Shown here: in pieces, positions 35,513-44,695 of the stretch
How the letters are laid out: each line of letters opens with the position of its first letter
Numbering within the stretch: position 1 is the stretch's first letter
NCBI RefSeq assembly: GCF_012641185.1
Contig: NZ_JAAXLK010000016.1
Location: forward strand, 1-64,000
DNA: 64,000 nt
Origin: Levilactobacillus tujiorum
Lineage (GTDB): Bacteria > Bacillota > Bacilli > Lactobacillales > Lactobacillaceae
Direction of reading: 5' to 3'
Position numbers and translations under genes: made by a program
Notes under the pieces: model-generated
What the model was told of the DNA's origin: nothing
The model's input: the letters and a program-made list of their open reading frames with translations, nothing else
The model's database searches: none

Positions 35513-36847
35513 ATGGCACCCATCAAATTGACCACTGGCCGCCCGATTAAACAAATTATTTTATTCTCACTCCCCTTGATCGGCGGCTCCCTCTTTCAAC
35601 AACTTTATAATTTTATCGACACCCTGATTGTCGGTCGACTGATTGGTGTCGATGCGGTGGCGGCGATTGGGGCTTATTACCCCCTGAGCTTCCTGATCAT
35701 GGGGTTTGTTCAAGGCACCTGCATCGGTTTCAGCATTCCCCTATCCCACAGCGTAGGTGAAGAAAATCCTACCGCAGTTCGGCAATATCTCACCAATGCC
35801 GTCTGGCTCTGCCTCGTCCTGGCCGTGATATTGACTCCTCTCATGGTCGCGTTAACGCCGACCCTGCTAATCGCCTTACATACGCCTCACCAGATTCTAC
35901 GGTTTACCATTATCTTTACGGCGATTTCCTTCTTAGGGATTCCCGCTAATATTCTCTTTAATTATTCGGCTGATGCCCTTCGTTCCTTTGGTGACGCCGT
36001 TCATCCCCTCTACTTTCTCATCGTCTCCTTGGTGCTTAACGTCATTCTCGATTTGATCTTTATTTTAGTCTTCCACTGGGGAATCGCCGGCGCTGCAATC
36101 GCAACGGTTATCAGTGAGTTCATTGGTGGGCTACTCAATCTCACCGTCTTCCCTAAGTTCCACCTGGGACTGACACGTAAAGACTGGGCCCTAAACTGGA
36201 AACGGATCAAGAAGATGAATCTGATTGGTCTCCCGATGGGATTTGAATATTCCGTCTCGGCCATTGGCGCCATCGTGATGCAGGACGCCATTAACCTCTT
36301 GGGCACCAATATCATTGCGGCGCAGTCAGCAGCCGAAAAGATCCGCCAGCTCTTTACGTTACCCATGGAGAGCGTCGGAGCCGCCATGGCTACCTATCAG
36401 GCTCAAAATTTCGGGGCTAAACAGCGGGACCGGATGAAACGCGGCATTGTCGATGGGGTTTGGATTCAGGTTATTTACTCTGCCGTGGCCTTCGCCGTCA
36501 TCAACTTAGCAAAGACACCACTAGTCACAGCAATTATCGGCCCGGGTCATCCAGACATCCTCCGTGAAGCCAACTTCTATATCATCATTATCAGTTGTTA
36601 CTTCCCCGTTCACGGCATCTTAATGATTTTCCGTAACACGTTACAGGGATGGGGCCACAGTTTCTACGCCATCTTCTCCGGGCTCGGCGAATTGATTGGT
36701 CGGACGGCCGCTGGCTGGCTTTCCATCGCCGGTCTGGGCTTCACCGCCATCGCCTATGCTAACCCGCTGGCTTGGGGGCTAGCACTCGCCTACTGCCTAC
36801 TGATGGTCTTCCGCGTCTTTCGGCGTAAGACTTTCCTAGACGACTAA
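35513..36847 (+). CDS. MATE family efflux transporter
   Basis: This 444-residue polytopic protein has the two-bundle MATE architecture. The N-terminal half contains LPLIGGSLFQQLYNFIDTLIVGRL with the family Asp and Gly pattern, and the C-terminal half contains LPMESVGAAMATYQAQNFGA. It is probably an Na+- or H+-coupled exporter of cationic compounds. AGGAGG precedes the ATG. A cre site and a palindrome lie in the promoter, so it may respond to sugar supply. Single gene with a shared terminator. Confidence 0.92.
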   Translation: MAPIKLTTGRPIKQIILFSLPLIGGSLFQQLYNFIDTLIVGRLIGVDAVAAIGAYYPLSFLIMGFVQGTCIGFSIPLSHSVGEENPTAVRQYLTNAVWLCLVLAVILTPLMVALTPTLLIALHTPHQILRFTIIFTAISFLGIPANILFNYSADALRSFGDAVHPLYFLIVSLVLNVILDLIFILVFHWGIAGAAIATVISEFIGGLLNLTVFPKFHLGLTRKDWALNWKRIKKMNLIGLPMGFEYSVSAIGAIVMQDAINLLGTNIIAAQSAAEKIRQLFTLPMESVGAAMATYQAQNFGAKQRDRMKRGIVDGVWIQVIYSAVAFAVINLAKTPLVTAIIGPGHPDILREANFYIIIISCYFPVHGILMIFRNTLQGWGHSFYAIFSGLGELIGRTAAGWLSIAGLGFTAIAYANPLAWGLALAYCLLMVFRVFRRKTFLDD

Positions 36848-36860
36848 CGACTTAACAGAC

Positions 36861-36901
36861 AAAAATGGCACTCAAACCAGCTATGATTTGAGTGCCATTT
36901 G
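36861..36901. terminator. Bidirectional terminator
   Basis: AAATGGCACTCAAA/TTTGAGTGCCATTT between the convergent MATE and DHA2 genes. Confidence 0.85.
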
Positions 36902-36929
36902 TTTATTGATACTGTTTCACATGAAACAA

Positions 36930-38363
36930 TTACCGGTTAGCCTTAGGAATCCGTAGCGCTAACAAGAACCCAGCTACAGCCAACGCCAACGTGAAGAAGA
37001 ACCCGTAGTGGGCACCGTTAACGAAGGCCCCCGCTGCGTGGTTGGCACCGGAAGTAATGTAAGCCGCTTGACCAATGCCCAACAAGCTGGTGGCAATCGC
37101 CGTCGCAATCGCACCGACAATCTGTTGTAAGGTGTTCATGATGGCACTCCCATCGGCCGCAATTGGTCCCGTCAATGAGTTTAAGCCATACGTTTGTGAC
37201 GGTGACATCGCGAGCGGTGCCCCAATCATCAAGATGACGTGGGCCAAGATCACATACCAGACTGCGCTGTGTGTGCTGGTGAAAGCCAACATCAACGCAC
37301 CCACCATGGAAATGATAAAGCCGATCCGCGCTGGCATCCGAGCCCCCACGCGATCATACATCCGCCCTGACACGGCAGAAACCACTGCGTTCATCACACC
37401 ACCAGGGAACATGATAATCCCCGTCAGAGCAACTGGAACCAGCAATCCCTTTTGGATATACATCGGCAACAGGTACATCGCAGATAAAATAATTCCGAAA
37501 TTAATCATCACGAGGCTCGCCCCAATTCGGAATCCTGGAATGGCAAACGCCCGCAGGTTGAGAATCGGATTAGGCATCGCTAACTGCCGGTGCGTGTACC
37601 AGGCCAACACAATAATCCCAACCACTAAGGCCGCAATCACCGTCGTAGAGCCCCAGCCATGATCACTAGCCAAGCTGACACCGACGACCAAACTACCGAA
37701 TCCTACCGTAGACAACAAGATTGACACGAAATCAACCTTGGGCCGGGAAACCTCAGCAATATTCTTCAGTGATGAGACGGCAAAAATAAAGGCGATAATT
37801 AAGAATGGCACGAACAGCCAGAAAATCCACCGCCAAGAAGCGATCCCCAGCACGATACCGGCAAGGGTCGGACCAACGGCTGGTGCAAACATAATCACCA
37901 GACCAACCATTCCCATGGCGGCCCCCAACTTATAAGGCGGGAAGATTTGCATGGCCACCGTAAACATCAACGGTAAGATTAATCCCGTCGCAATCCCCTG
38001 AATCATCCGACCAAATAGCAAGACGCCAAAGCCTGGCGCACTCGCCGAGATAATGGCACCGACCATGAAATCAAGCAACGCAAACAAAATCACTTGCCGC
38101 GTCGTAAACCACTTCGTAATGATGCTAGACAATGGTAAAACAATCCCCACCATCAGCATATAACCCGTGACTAACCACTGCACCGTGGCCGTCGTCACAC
38201 CTAACTGCGCCATTAACTGTGGCAACGCAATATTTAAGGACGTTTCGGAAAACATCCCGACAAAGCCCCCGATCAGCATCCCCATCATGGCTAGCATTGG
38301 GTGGGCAACTTCTACCCGGGCTTTCTTAGCCATACTTGTTTGGCTACTTTGTACAGAATCCAT
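36930..38363 (-). CDS. DHA2-family (EmrB/QacA) MFS drug exporter
   Basis: This 477-residue protein has 14 predicted membrane segments. Motif C-like glycines occur in MGMVGLVIMFAPAVGPTLAGIV, and the DHA2 N-terminal ETSLNIALPQLMAQLG is present. It likely exports drugs or toxic organics by proton exchange. A run of charged residues (MAKKARVEV) precedes the first helix. The ribosome site is weak. It is convergent with the MATE exporter and lies beside an ABC-F resistance gene, making this a cluster of efflux/protection genes. Confidence 0.9.
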   Translation of the reverse strand: MDSVQSSQTSMAKKARVEVAHPMLAMMGMLIGGFVGMFSETSLNIALPQLMAQLGVTTATVQWLVTGYMLMVGIVLPLSSIITKWFTTRQVILFALLDFMVGAIISASAPGFGVLLFGRMIQGIATGLILPLMFTVAMQIFPPYKLGAAMGMVGLVIMFAPAVGPTLAGIVLGIASWRWIFWLFVPFLIIAFIFAVSSLKNIAEVSRPKVDFVSILLSTVGFGSLVVGVSLASDHGWGSTTVIAALVVGIIVLAWYTHRQLAMPNPILNLRAFAIPGFRIGASLVMINFGIILSAMYLLPMYIQKGLLVPVALTGIIMFPGGVMNAVVSAVSGRMYDRVGARMPARIGFIISMVGALMLAFTSTHSAVWYVILAHVILMIGAPLAMSPSQTYGLNSLTGPIAADGSAIMNTLQQIVGAIATAIATSLLGIGQAAYITSGANHAAGAFVNGAHYGFFFTLALAVAGFLLALRIPKANR

Positions 38364-38500
38364 TTGTTTTCACACTCGCTTTCATTTCAAACACAATGGA
38401 TTACTGTAACAGAAAAAAAGTATCTTCGTAAGTGAAACTTAGCGAAAAATTAGAGGTAACCGGTTTCATAGACAAATTCTTACCAATTCATCAGTTTTCG

Positions 38501-40012
38501 CTACTTTTTCAGCGCGGCAATTTGCTCGCGCAACTCACGTAATCGCTGCGTATCTAACTGTGGCGCCATCATTAATTGATCGTATTCAAACTGCAAGCGT
38601 GGCAGATCCGTCGCTGGCGTTCCCTGAGCCGTCTTGGCCGGGTCGATCAACCGATGCGCCGTCAATTTCAGCACGCGGGTTGCGACCCTTTGCCGGAACG
38701 TTTGATCATGCGCCACGAATAACACGGTTCCGGGATAACCAATGAGAAACTCTTCTAAGGCCTGTAGCGCTGGCAAATCCAGATAATTAGTTGGCTCATC
38801 CAAAATTAACAGGTTGCTGGCACTGACCAGAATGGCCAACAATTGTAGCTTGACTTGCTCGCCCCCGCTCAGCTCACCGATTAGGCGATCATAGAAGATG
38901 GCCTTCAGTCCAAAGGCCCCCATGATCTGCCGCGTCCGATTGTCATCCAGCGCGGTGACCCGGCTCATGACCTGCCAAACCGTTTGGTCGCTGGGTAAGG
39001 CCGTCATATCCTGATGAAAGTACCCGACGCGTGCGCTCGCTGCCAAGTGAGTTCCCGACTGGTGACCCAAAATGGCTTCAATCAAGGTCGACTTACCGCT
39101 CCCATTAGGTCCGGCTAAGGCTACACGTTCACCGGGTTTAATTCGCAACTGAACGTGGTCTAGCAGATCGTGCTTGCCACGTTGTAAATGAAGATCAGCC
39201 ACCGTCACCAAGTATTTCCCCGTTACCGGCGGCAAGTCCGTGCTGACCATCTTCAGGGCCGACGTCTCGTGCGGCTTGCTAGCGATGGTCTGCCGATCCA
39301 TGCGTTCCTTCAACGCCCGGGCACCCCGTTCCATCTTCCCAGCATTCTGTTCCCGCACAGTCTTTGAATTGGACAACTCGGCCGCACTCATACGACGACT
39401 ACCTTTACGAATCCGATTAGCTTTTTCGTGACGGGCCTGAATGGCCTTTTTCAATTCTCGTTTCTCGCGCTGGGCTTGTTGATAATGGGTCAACTCATTT
39501 TCTCGTTGCTGTTCACGTAGCCGTTCAAAGTCAGCGAAATTACCGTTGTACTGCGTGTACGTCTTCTCTGATAGTGACCAGATTTGGGTTGCCACGGCCG
39601 TCAAGAGTTCCCGGTCATGAGAAATAATCAGCAACAAGCCGGAAAAATGCTGCAACTGATCTCGTAGCCATTGCTGATGATCGTCATCAAGATTGGCTGA
39701 AGGTTCATCCAGAATTAAAATTTCCGGCCGTTGCGCCAAGGCCCGGCGCACCCGGTCCAACATACTTTGTCCACCAGATCGGCCATTAGTTGGCGCGATT
39801 TGTGGAACCAAGGTAACCGGCGCTGTCACCGTCCGTTGCCCCGTAAATTCCGTATCGGTGCCGGCAATAATCCGTGCTAAGGTGGTCTTGCCAGTCCCGT
39901 TGGCCCCCACGATACCAATCCGTTCACCGGTATGGGCCGTGAGCTGATCTAGCGTAAATAGCGGCTCGCCAGCCACCGTCTTAGTTATTTTGATTAAGTT
40001 AATTTGTGTCAA
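38501..40012 (-). CDS. ABC-F ribosomal protection protein (Msr/Lsa/Vga-like)
   Basis: This 503-residue protein has two ABC domains in one chain and no membrane segments. Walker A motifs are GANGTGKTT (near 36) and GPNGSGKST. The linker between domains is long and basic (residues about 185-255, rich in Lys/Arg/Glu), and signatures are SGGQSMLDR and LSGGEQVKL. This is the ABC-F pattern of proteins that release antibiotics from ribosomes. The start is TTG with AAAAGGGGGACG upstream. A leader of about 230 bp with a terminator and a tiny ORF precedes it, so induction by ribosome-targeting drugs is likely. Confidence 0.87.
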   Translation of the reverse strand: MTQINLIKITKTVAGEPLFTLDQLTAHTGERIGIVGANGTGKTTLARIIAGTDTEFTGQRTVTAPVTLVPQIAPTNGRSGGQSMLDRVRRALAQRPEILILDEPSANLDDDHQQWLRDQLQHFSGLLLIISHDRELLTAVATQIWSLSEKTYTQYNGNFADFERLREQQRENELTHYQQAQREKRELKKAIQARHEKANRIRKGSRRMSAAELSNSKTVREQNAGKMERGARALKERMDRQTIASKPHETSALKMVSTDLPPVTGKYLVTVADLHLQRGKHDLLDHVQLRIKPGERVALAGPNGSGKSTLIEAILGHQSGTHLAASARVGYFHQDMTALPSDQTVWQVMSRVTALDDNRTRQIMGAFGLKAIFYDRLIGELSGGEQVKLQLLAILVSASNLLILDEPTNYLDLPALQALEEFLIGYPGTVLFVAHDQTFRQRVATRVLKLTAHRLIDPAKTAQGTPATDLPRLQFEYDQLMMAPQLDTQRLRELREQIAALKK

Positions 40013-40057
40013 AAAGTCGTCCCCCTTTTAAAAAGCAGGGATCAATGGTTGGCAAAT

Positions 40058-40124
40058 AAAAAAGGTGGCCGCATTTCCCAAATGGAAATGGCGCCCACTG
40101 ATTGCCCTTAGCAATTCAGTCGGC
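40058..40124 (-). promoter_or_regulatory. Transcription attenuator in the ABC-F leader
   Basis: On the minus strand, GTGGGCGCCATTTCC and GGGAAATGCGGCCAC form a stem followed by TTTTTT, about 45 bp before the start codon (terminator, 40058-40099). An overlapping alternative hairpin (GCCGACTGAATTGC with GGCAATCAGTGGGC, 40093-40124) uses the 5' side of that stem, as an antiterminator would. No T-box sequence is present. Confidence 0.7.
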
Positions 40125-40198
40125 GTAACCATCAATCCCAATTGCAGGCCCACTCCACCCCTTAAACCGTGGTGAAGCTGACAAACATTTGAGAGTGA

Positions 40199-40210
40199 TT
40201 AGTTACGCAT
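40199..40210 (-). CDS. Possible three-codon leader ORF (MRN)
   Basis: ATG CGT AAC TAA on the minus strand has AACGAGG 10 nt upstream. It sits 5' of the attenuator, where a stalled ribosome could change the downstream fold. Very short, so support is limited to the ribosome site and position. Confidence 0.4.
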   Translation of the reverse strand: MRN

Positions 40211-40380
40211 CGGCTGAATACCTCGTTCTTTCTTAAAGTACGACTAGAATAGCATATCGCCGTATTTTTGACAAGCTACCCCGCCACTTTTTCAAAATCA
40301 GCGGTTAAAACTTAGAAGCTTTCCCATGAGAATCCGTGTACACTAGGAGTAAGTTCATCAGCGAATCTGGAGGGAATTTC

Positions 40381-40854
40381 ATGCAACCATTACGTATTTT
40401 ATTTATCTCAATCGAAGGCAACACGCGCAACTTCGTCGAAAATCTAACCGCTTATGCCGCCAAGCAACACGCCCAAAATGCCGCTAGTCCAGAAATTACG
40501 GCGACTGAAATCAGCGAAGCCAGCGACTTTACGGCCGAAACCCAGCCTTACTTTTGCTTCGTCCCAACATACCTTGACGGTGGCAACGGTATCGACAATG
40601 GTGTGAAGGAATTAATGACCAATGTTTTGGGTGAATACATCAGCTACGGTAACAACGCCCAACAACTCATCGGGGTCGTGGGCAGTGGCAATCGTAACTT
40701 TAATGAACAGTATTGTCTGACGGCCAAGCGCTACGCTAAAAAATTCAACGCGCCCTTCATCGCTAACTACGAATTACGTGGCGTGCCCCGTGACGAAGCC
40801 CGCGTTTACGATGCACTGGTCACCCGCATGAAGGAGGTGGCTCCCAATGGCTAA
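40381..40854 (+). CDS. nrdI: NrdI-like flavodoxin (ribonucleotide reductase assembly)
   Basis: This 157-residue flavodoxin-like protein has the FMN phosphate loop in SIEGNTRNF near residue 12, the GGNGIDNGVKEL segment and VVGSGNRNFNEQYC, all typical of NrdI. NrdI supplies oxidant to build the dimanganese cofactor of class Ib ribonucleotide reductase. The ATG at 40381 has TGGAGGGAA upstream. nrdE, nrdF and nrdH are not in this window; instead it overlaps a nitroreductase gene by 8 bp. Confidence 0.85.
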   Translation: MQPLRILFISIEGNTRNFVENLTAYAAKQHAQNAASPEITATEISEASDFTAETQPYFCFVPTYLDGGNGIDNGVKELMTNVLGEYISYGNNAQQLIGVVGSGNRNFNEQYCLTAKRYAKKFNAPFIANYELRGVPRDEARVYDALVTRMKEVAPNG

Positions 40855-41599
40855 TCCCACGCTAGACACGCTGCTCAATCACCGCAGCATTCGTCGGTTT
40901 ACGGCTGAAAAATTAACGGCCACCGAGGTCACCACCCTCGTTGATGCCGCGCAGCACGCACCGACCAGCACCTTCTCACAACAATACAGCATCATTAGCA
41001 TTACTGACCCTCAGCAATTGGCAACCTTAGGCGACATCACCGGCCACCACTGGCTAGAAAAGGCGGGTCACTTTTTCTTATTCTTAGCGGATCAATATCG
41101 CAATGCGCAATTAGCGCCTAAGACTTCTACGACGACGGCAAATCTTCACAGTACAGATAAACTACTCGCCGGAATCTTCGACGCCAGCATTGCCGCCGAA
41201 GCAATGGTTGTCGCTGGTGAAAGCCTGGGACTCGGCAGTACCATCATGGGGAGTATCCTTAACGATGCGGCTCAGGTCATCAGTCTGTGCCAACTTCCAC
41301 CCCTCACCTTTCCCGTCTTCGGTCTGGCTATGGGCCATCCGGCTGAGCAACCTGAGCAGAAACCCCGGTTACCACAATCACTCATGCACTTCACCAATCA
41401 TTACCAGCCACTGGCGTCGGCCGCTGATCTGGCCAGCTATGATCAGACCGTTGCGGACTACTACCAATCACGCGGTACTCATCAACGCGCGGAAACCTTC
41501 TCCCACCACATTGCGGCCGAGTTGTCTCGCGATCCCCAACAACGGGCAAAATTAGCACAAGTTCTGCAGGCGCAAGGATTTCTCAACTCTTTGCCTTAA
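40847..41599 (+). CDS. NAD(P)H-dependent nitroreductase family oxidoreductase
   Basis: This 250-residue FMN enzyme of the NfsA/FRP/NfrA type begins with LNHRSIRRFTAEKLTATEV, the FMN-binding Arg motif, and carries AAQHAPTSTFSQQ and GLGSTIMGSI. The C-terminus (about residues 195-250) is extended and helical, as in NfrA proteins. It reduces flavins, quinones or nitro compounds. It is translationally coupled to nrdI, with GGAGGTG inside the nrdI end. Its last 17 bp overlap the convergent ATPase gene. A link to flavin supply for NrdI is possible but inferred. Confidence 0.88.
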   Translation: MANPTLDTLLNHRSIRRFTAEKLTATEVTTLVDAAQHAPTSTFSQQYSIISITDPQQLATLGDITGHHWLEKAGHFFLFLADQYRNAQLAPKTSTTTANLHSTDKLLAGIFDASIAAEAMVVAGESLGLGSTIMGSILNDAAQVISLCQLPPLTFPVFGLAMGHPAEQPEQKPRLPQSLMHFTNHYQPLASAADLASYDQTVADYYQSRGTHQRAETFSHHIAAELSRDPQQRAKLAQVLQAQGFLNSLP

Positions 41600-42782
41600 A
41601 AATCGTTAAGAGATCCGACACATTGACCGTGGGCATGGCACCAAATTGACCGGTCAGGTAATCCGCCAGCCAACCGCTCGTTGCCACGCCTTCAAAGTCC
41701 AGTAGCGCCGTCAGTTGGCTGACTCCGCGGTAATTCTTTTCAGCTAAATACACTTGATCGACCCGCAACTGCTGACTCATCAGCATCGGTTGGTTCGTGG
41801 TCAAGACCACCTGATTCTGATTGGCCTCTGAATTGATCAAGCCTAATAATGCGGCAACCACCGTCGGATGTACCGCAGTCAACCGGTCATCCACCAAGAT
41901 GGTCCGCGGATGCTGCGCGTGTTGCGCCACAATCAAAGCCAAGCTGATACTGACTAGTTGCTGCATACCCACTGAGGCACTAGTCAACGGTAACTCCTGG
42001 TAGCCCCGCACCGCGTCTTCTTCATCGTATTTTTCATAAACCAGGTAAAGGTCCGGCCTCGTCACCGCAGAACCGTCTAAGAACTGGATCGCCACTCGCC
42101 GTTGGACCACGTTGGCGACTTCACTTCCCAGCACTCGTAGCAGGCTCACCAATTGCGTTTGAATCCAGTCGTCATCGAGGCAATCGCCACTGGGCCACTC
42201 ACCCAGGATCACCAAATCCTGGCTAAACCATTCAAAAACTTCGATTGCCGGTTGATAGTTCCATTGCTGTAACGCCGCCAGCATCAGGGCATTGGGGCGC
42301 ACGCGCTGTGCAATCACTGCTAATCCAGCCGGAACTACCGTCACGTCGCCATTTTCACGCGCAAATAAGACCTGATACTGATCGCCTTGGGCCACACTCA
42401 ACACTTCATCGATCACCCGCGTGGCCGTATAGCTGAAAGCATACCGATATATCTGCTGATTACGCACGAAATTCACGGTAAAAGTTGTCCGCTGCGTCGC
42501 CGATTCTGTATCAAATTGGAAGGGCTCGTAAGGCAGCTCATCCGTAATCTGTTCCGTGGGGACCGTCACCATCTGCCGCATTCGTGCTAATCCGGCTAAT
42601 ACCGCACTCTTACCAGCACCGTTGGCCCCAAAAATCGTTGCACACTTTAAAACACGCAGATCCGCAGTCAGCGAAACCGTGTTCTCGCGCTGCCACTCCT
42701 GAACACCGCCACCGCTCTCCAAAGAAAATGTCGTCGGCTCCTGGTAAGAGCGAAAATTAGTCAACGTGAAGTCAATTAGCAT
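41583..42782 (-). CDS. Solitary RecF/AAA_15-like ATPase with unusual Walker B
   Basis: This 399-residue SMC/RecF-type ATPase has Walker A GANGAGKS (52-59) and a signature-like SASVGMQQLVSI. The Walker B region reads TILVDDRLTAVHP near 294 instead of the usual DEID/DE..HP form: Asp replaces the catalytic Glu and Arg follows. The final domain lacks an obvious nuclease or TOPRIM motif. ATPases of this fold occur in defence systems such as retron, Septu and OLD-type loci, but no partner is encoded nearby. It is convergent with and overlaps the nitroreductase by 17 bp. Function unknown. Confidence 0.75.
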   Translation of the reverse strand: MLIDFTLTNFRSYQEPTTFSLESGGGVQEWQRENTVSLTADLRVLKCATIFGANGAGKSAVLAGLARMRQMVTVPTEQITDELPYEPFQFDTESATQRTTFTVNFVRNQQIYRYAFSYTATRVIDEVLSVAQGDQYQVLFARENGDVTVVPAGLAVIAQRVRPNALMLAALQQWNYQPAIEVFEWFSQDLVILGEWPSGDCLDDDWIQTQLVSLLRVLGSEVANVVQRRVAIQFLDGSAVTRPDLYLVYEKYDEEDAVRGYQELPLTSASVGMQQLVSISLALIVAQHAQHPRTILVDDRLTAVHPTVVAALLGLINSEANQNQVVLTTNQPMLMSQQLRVDQVYLAEKNYRGVSQLTALLDFEGVATSGWLADYLTGQFGAMPTVNVSDLLTIFKAKS

Positions 42783-42952
42783 AACACAGCCTCCTCTTTT
42801 CTAGAATATTACGCCTGTTCAGGTGATAAGCAACGACTTTTACCCGTTTCACCCAAATCTGCTATTATACGCGTTGTGAAAGCGATCTCTATGCCGTTAA
42901 ATCAACATCGTTCCTATTAGGTGTTAGCCATTCAGCCGCACACTCAATTCCG

Positions 42953-42990
42953 TAAAAAAAGAATGACCCCCGCAAGGGTCATTCTTTTTT
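42953..42990 (-). terminator. Terminator of the MFS gene at 43040
   Basis: AAAGAATGACCC/GGGTCATTCTTTTTT, strong in both directions. Confidence 0.85.
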
Positions 42991-43039
42991 GCTATTCAAG
43001 CTCCTCAGTCCATGCTAGTCGCTTGATCCGTTATAGGCC

Positions 43040-44203
43040 TTACTTCGACCGGGCGCGGTTCATTCGGTTACGAATCATCACTGCTGCTAAAGCCAACAGC
43101 ATCAGCAAGGTCACCGACCCAAACAGGTCCCGATAACTGCCGTATTCGATCAGTAAGCCACCGTACAACGGCCCGACTGCCCGGCCAAACGAGATGGCCA
43201 TGTTGTAGATGCCTTGGAATTTCCCCTTGTCATTGTCCCCAGCTAGTTTATCAATCCAGGCTGGAATCCCGGGAAAGCCGATCATTTCGCCAATCGTCAA
43301 GATCACCATCGTCACCACGAAGACGGCGTACGTTTTGGCAAATACCAAGATCAAGAATGACAGGATGAAGATCAACGACCCCACCGCAATTTGCGAGCTC
43401 ATCTTGAAATAACTCCCCAACCGATTCGCAATTGGCTGACCAAACACAATCATCAGCCCGTTCAGCGTCCATAACAGGCTGTAGTGTTCAAAGGAAATTC
43501 CGAGATTAGTCATGTGGACCGAAATCACACTTTCCCACAGCGTGTAGCTCATGTACAAGCAGAACACCATCACCGCAATTAGCCAGATCAGATTGAGCTG
43601 TGCGGGCTTGGCCGCCTGGTGTTTATGGTGCTGTGTCTTGGTCGTAATCTTCATTCGGAAGTCCGCCAAAATAATCAGCAGTAAAGCCGTGTAACAGATA
43701 CTAGCGGCGATAAAGACCAGCTGTACACCATGATCCATCAGGTAGCCGACCATCAGCGTTCCGATAACAACCCCTAGATTCATCCCGATATACAAATAAT
43801 TGAAGACCCGGCGACTACTGATAGACGTCACGTTGGCCGCAAACGAATTGACCACAGTCATCACCACACCATCACCTAATCCAATGAATAGCAGCATGAT
43901 GCCAAAGATGGGCCAGCCGTGGAAGAAAATCAGGATCAGCATGGGGATAAATGAACACAGGGTCCCCAACACCGCTGATTTAAATGGTGACCAGTTATCA
44001 AAGAGCCAGCCCCCCAGCCAATTTCCTAAAATCATACACAGGGACATGCCCAACAACGCAATCCCCGCTAAAGTCAACGTCTGATGCAATTGATTATGCA
44101 TGTAGACCGTGGTTAACGGCCACATACACGCCGCTGCCGCATTAAGCAGTAACGTGGCTGAAAGAATTCCTGCCAGACTGACTTCCTTGTTGCTTTTCCA
44201 CAT
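43040..44203 (-). CDS. MFS transporter (12 TM)
   Basis: This 387-residue protein has twelve hydrophobic segments and a short basic cytoplasmic loop between helices 6 and 7 (FRMKITTKTQHHKHQ). ILGNWLGGWLFDNWSPFKSAVLG in the first third is a motif A region. It resembles the DHA1-type multidrug exporters but could carry another solute. A weak GAGGGAC precedes the ATG. It stands alone, divergent from the metal-chaperone genes. Confidence 0.85.
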   Translation of the reverse strand: MWKSNKEVSLAGILSATLLLNAAAACMWPLTTVYMHNQLHQTLTLAGIALLGMSLCMILGNWLGGWLFDNWSPFKSAVLGTLCSFIPMLILIFFHGWPIFGIMLLFIGLGDGVVMTVVNSFAANVTSISSRRVFNYLYIGMNLGVVIGTLMVGYLMDHGVQLVFIAASICYTALLLIILADFRMKITTKTQHHKHQAAKPAQLNLIWLIAVMVFCLYMSYTLWESVISVHMTNLGISFEHYSLLWTLNGLMIVFGQPIANRLGSYFKMSSQIAVGSLIFILSFLILVFAKTYAVFVVTMVILTIGEMIGFPGIPAWIDKLAGDNDKGKFQGIYNMAISFGRAVGPLYGGLLIEYGSYRDLFGSVTLLMLLALAAVMIRNRMNRARSK

Positions 44204-44352
44204 TTATTGTCCCTCGCTTGTTTAAATTCTGTTCTCCATTGTCGCATATTTTATACCGAAAGAAAACAACGATGATTAATACGCCCGTTAAATCACGATT
44301 TCAGATTTGATTTTATTCAATTTATGTATATTTCAAAAAAACTTTCCGTAAC

Positions 44353-44366
44353 TTGATTTGAGTCAA
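44353..44366. promoter_or_regulatory. FNR/CRP-type box at the HMA-chaperone/dps promoter
   Basis: TTGATTTGAGTCAA matches the FNR-type consensus TTGAT-N4-ATCAA with one change. A TATACT -10 lies at 44389-44394, exactly 36 bp from box start to -10 start, placing the box near -41.5 where a class II activator would sit. No good -35 is present. Confidence 0.7.
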
Positions 44367-44442
44367 GTTATTCTAAGTGACTTGCCCGTATACTAAGTCA
44401 TGTAATCAAGGCAAACGATATTCGTCGAAGGAGGTTTTCATT

Positions 44443-44670
44443 ATGAGTAAAGTAACTATGAAATTGGACGCCCTGACTTGTCCCTCTTGCATGACCAAGA
44501 TTGAAGGTGCGCTGAGTAAAAAAGACGGTGTTCAAAACGTCAAGGTGCTCTTCAACGCTAGCAAGGTTAAAGCTGAATTCGACGACAGCACAGTTTCTGC
44601 CGAAGATTTGGCCAACGTGGTCACCGATTTAGGCTACGCCGTTCAAAGTAGTAAGGTTAAAGCACTTTAA
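44443..44670 (+). CDS. HMA-domain metallochaperone, first copy
   Basis: This 75-residue protein is a single heavy-metal-associated domain of ferredoxin-like fold. The metal-binding motif is TCPSCM near residues 12-17 (CxxC), within KLDALTCPSCMTKIEGAL. It is of the CopZ type in length, though the usual GMTC is replaced by ALTC. GAAGGAGG precedes the ATG. It is followed 25 bp later by a near copy of itself and then by a Dps-like gene. It likely delivers a metal to a pump or enzyme; the P1B-like ATPase at 52333 shares its promoter box. Confidence 0.9.
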   Translation: MSKVTMKLDALTCPSCMTKIEGALSKKDGVQNVKVLFNASKVKAEFDDSTVSAEDLANVVTDLGYAVQSSKVKAL

Positions 44671-44695
44671 TTAAACCTAATAGGAGGTTCTTAAC

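Noticed and set aside
37075-37662. 195-codon plus-strand ORF inside the DHA2 exporter gene
   Set aside because: Antisense shadow; the minus-strand frame has the full MFS pattern.
40058-40240. T-box riboswitch upstream of the ABC-F gene
   Set aside because: No T-box sequence or specifier-loop layout; ribosome-mediated attenuation fits better.
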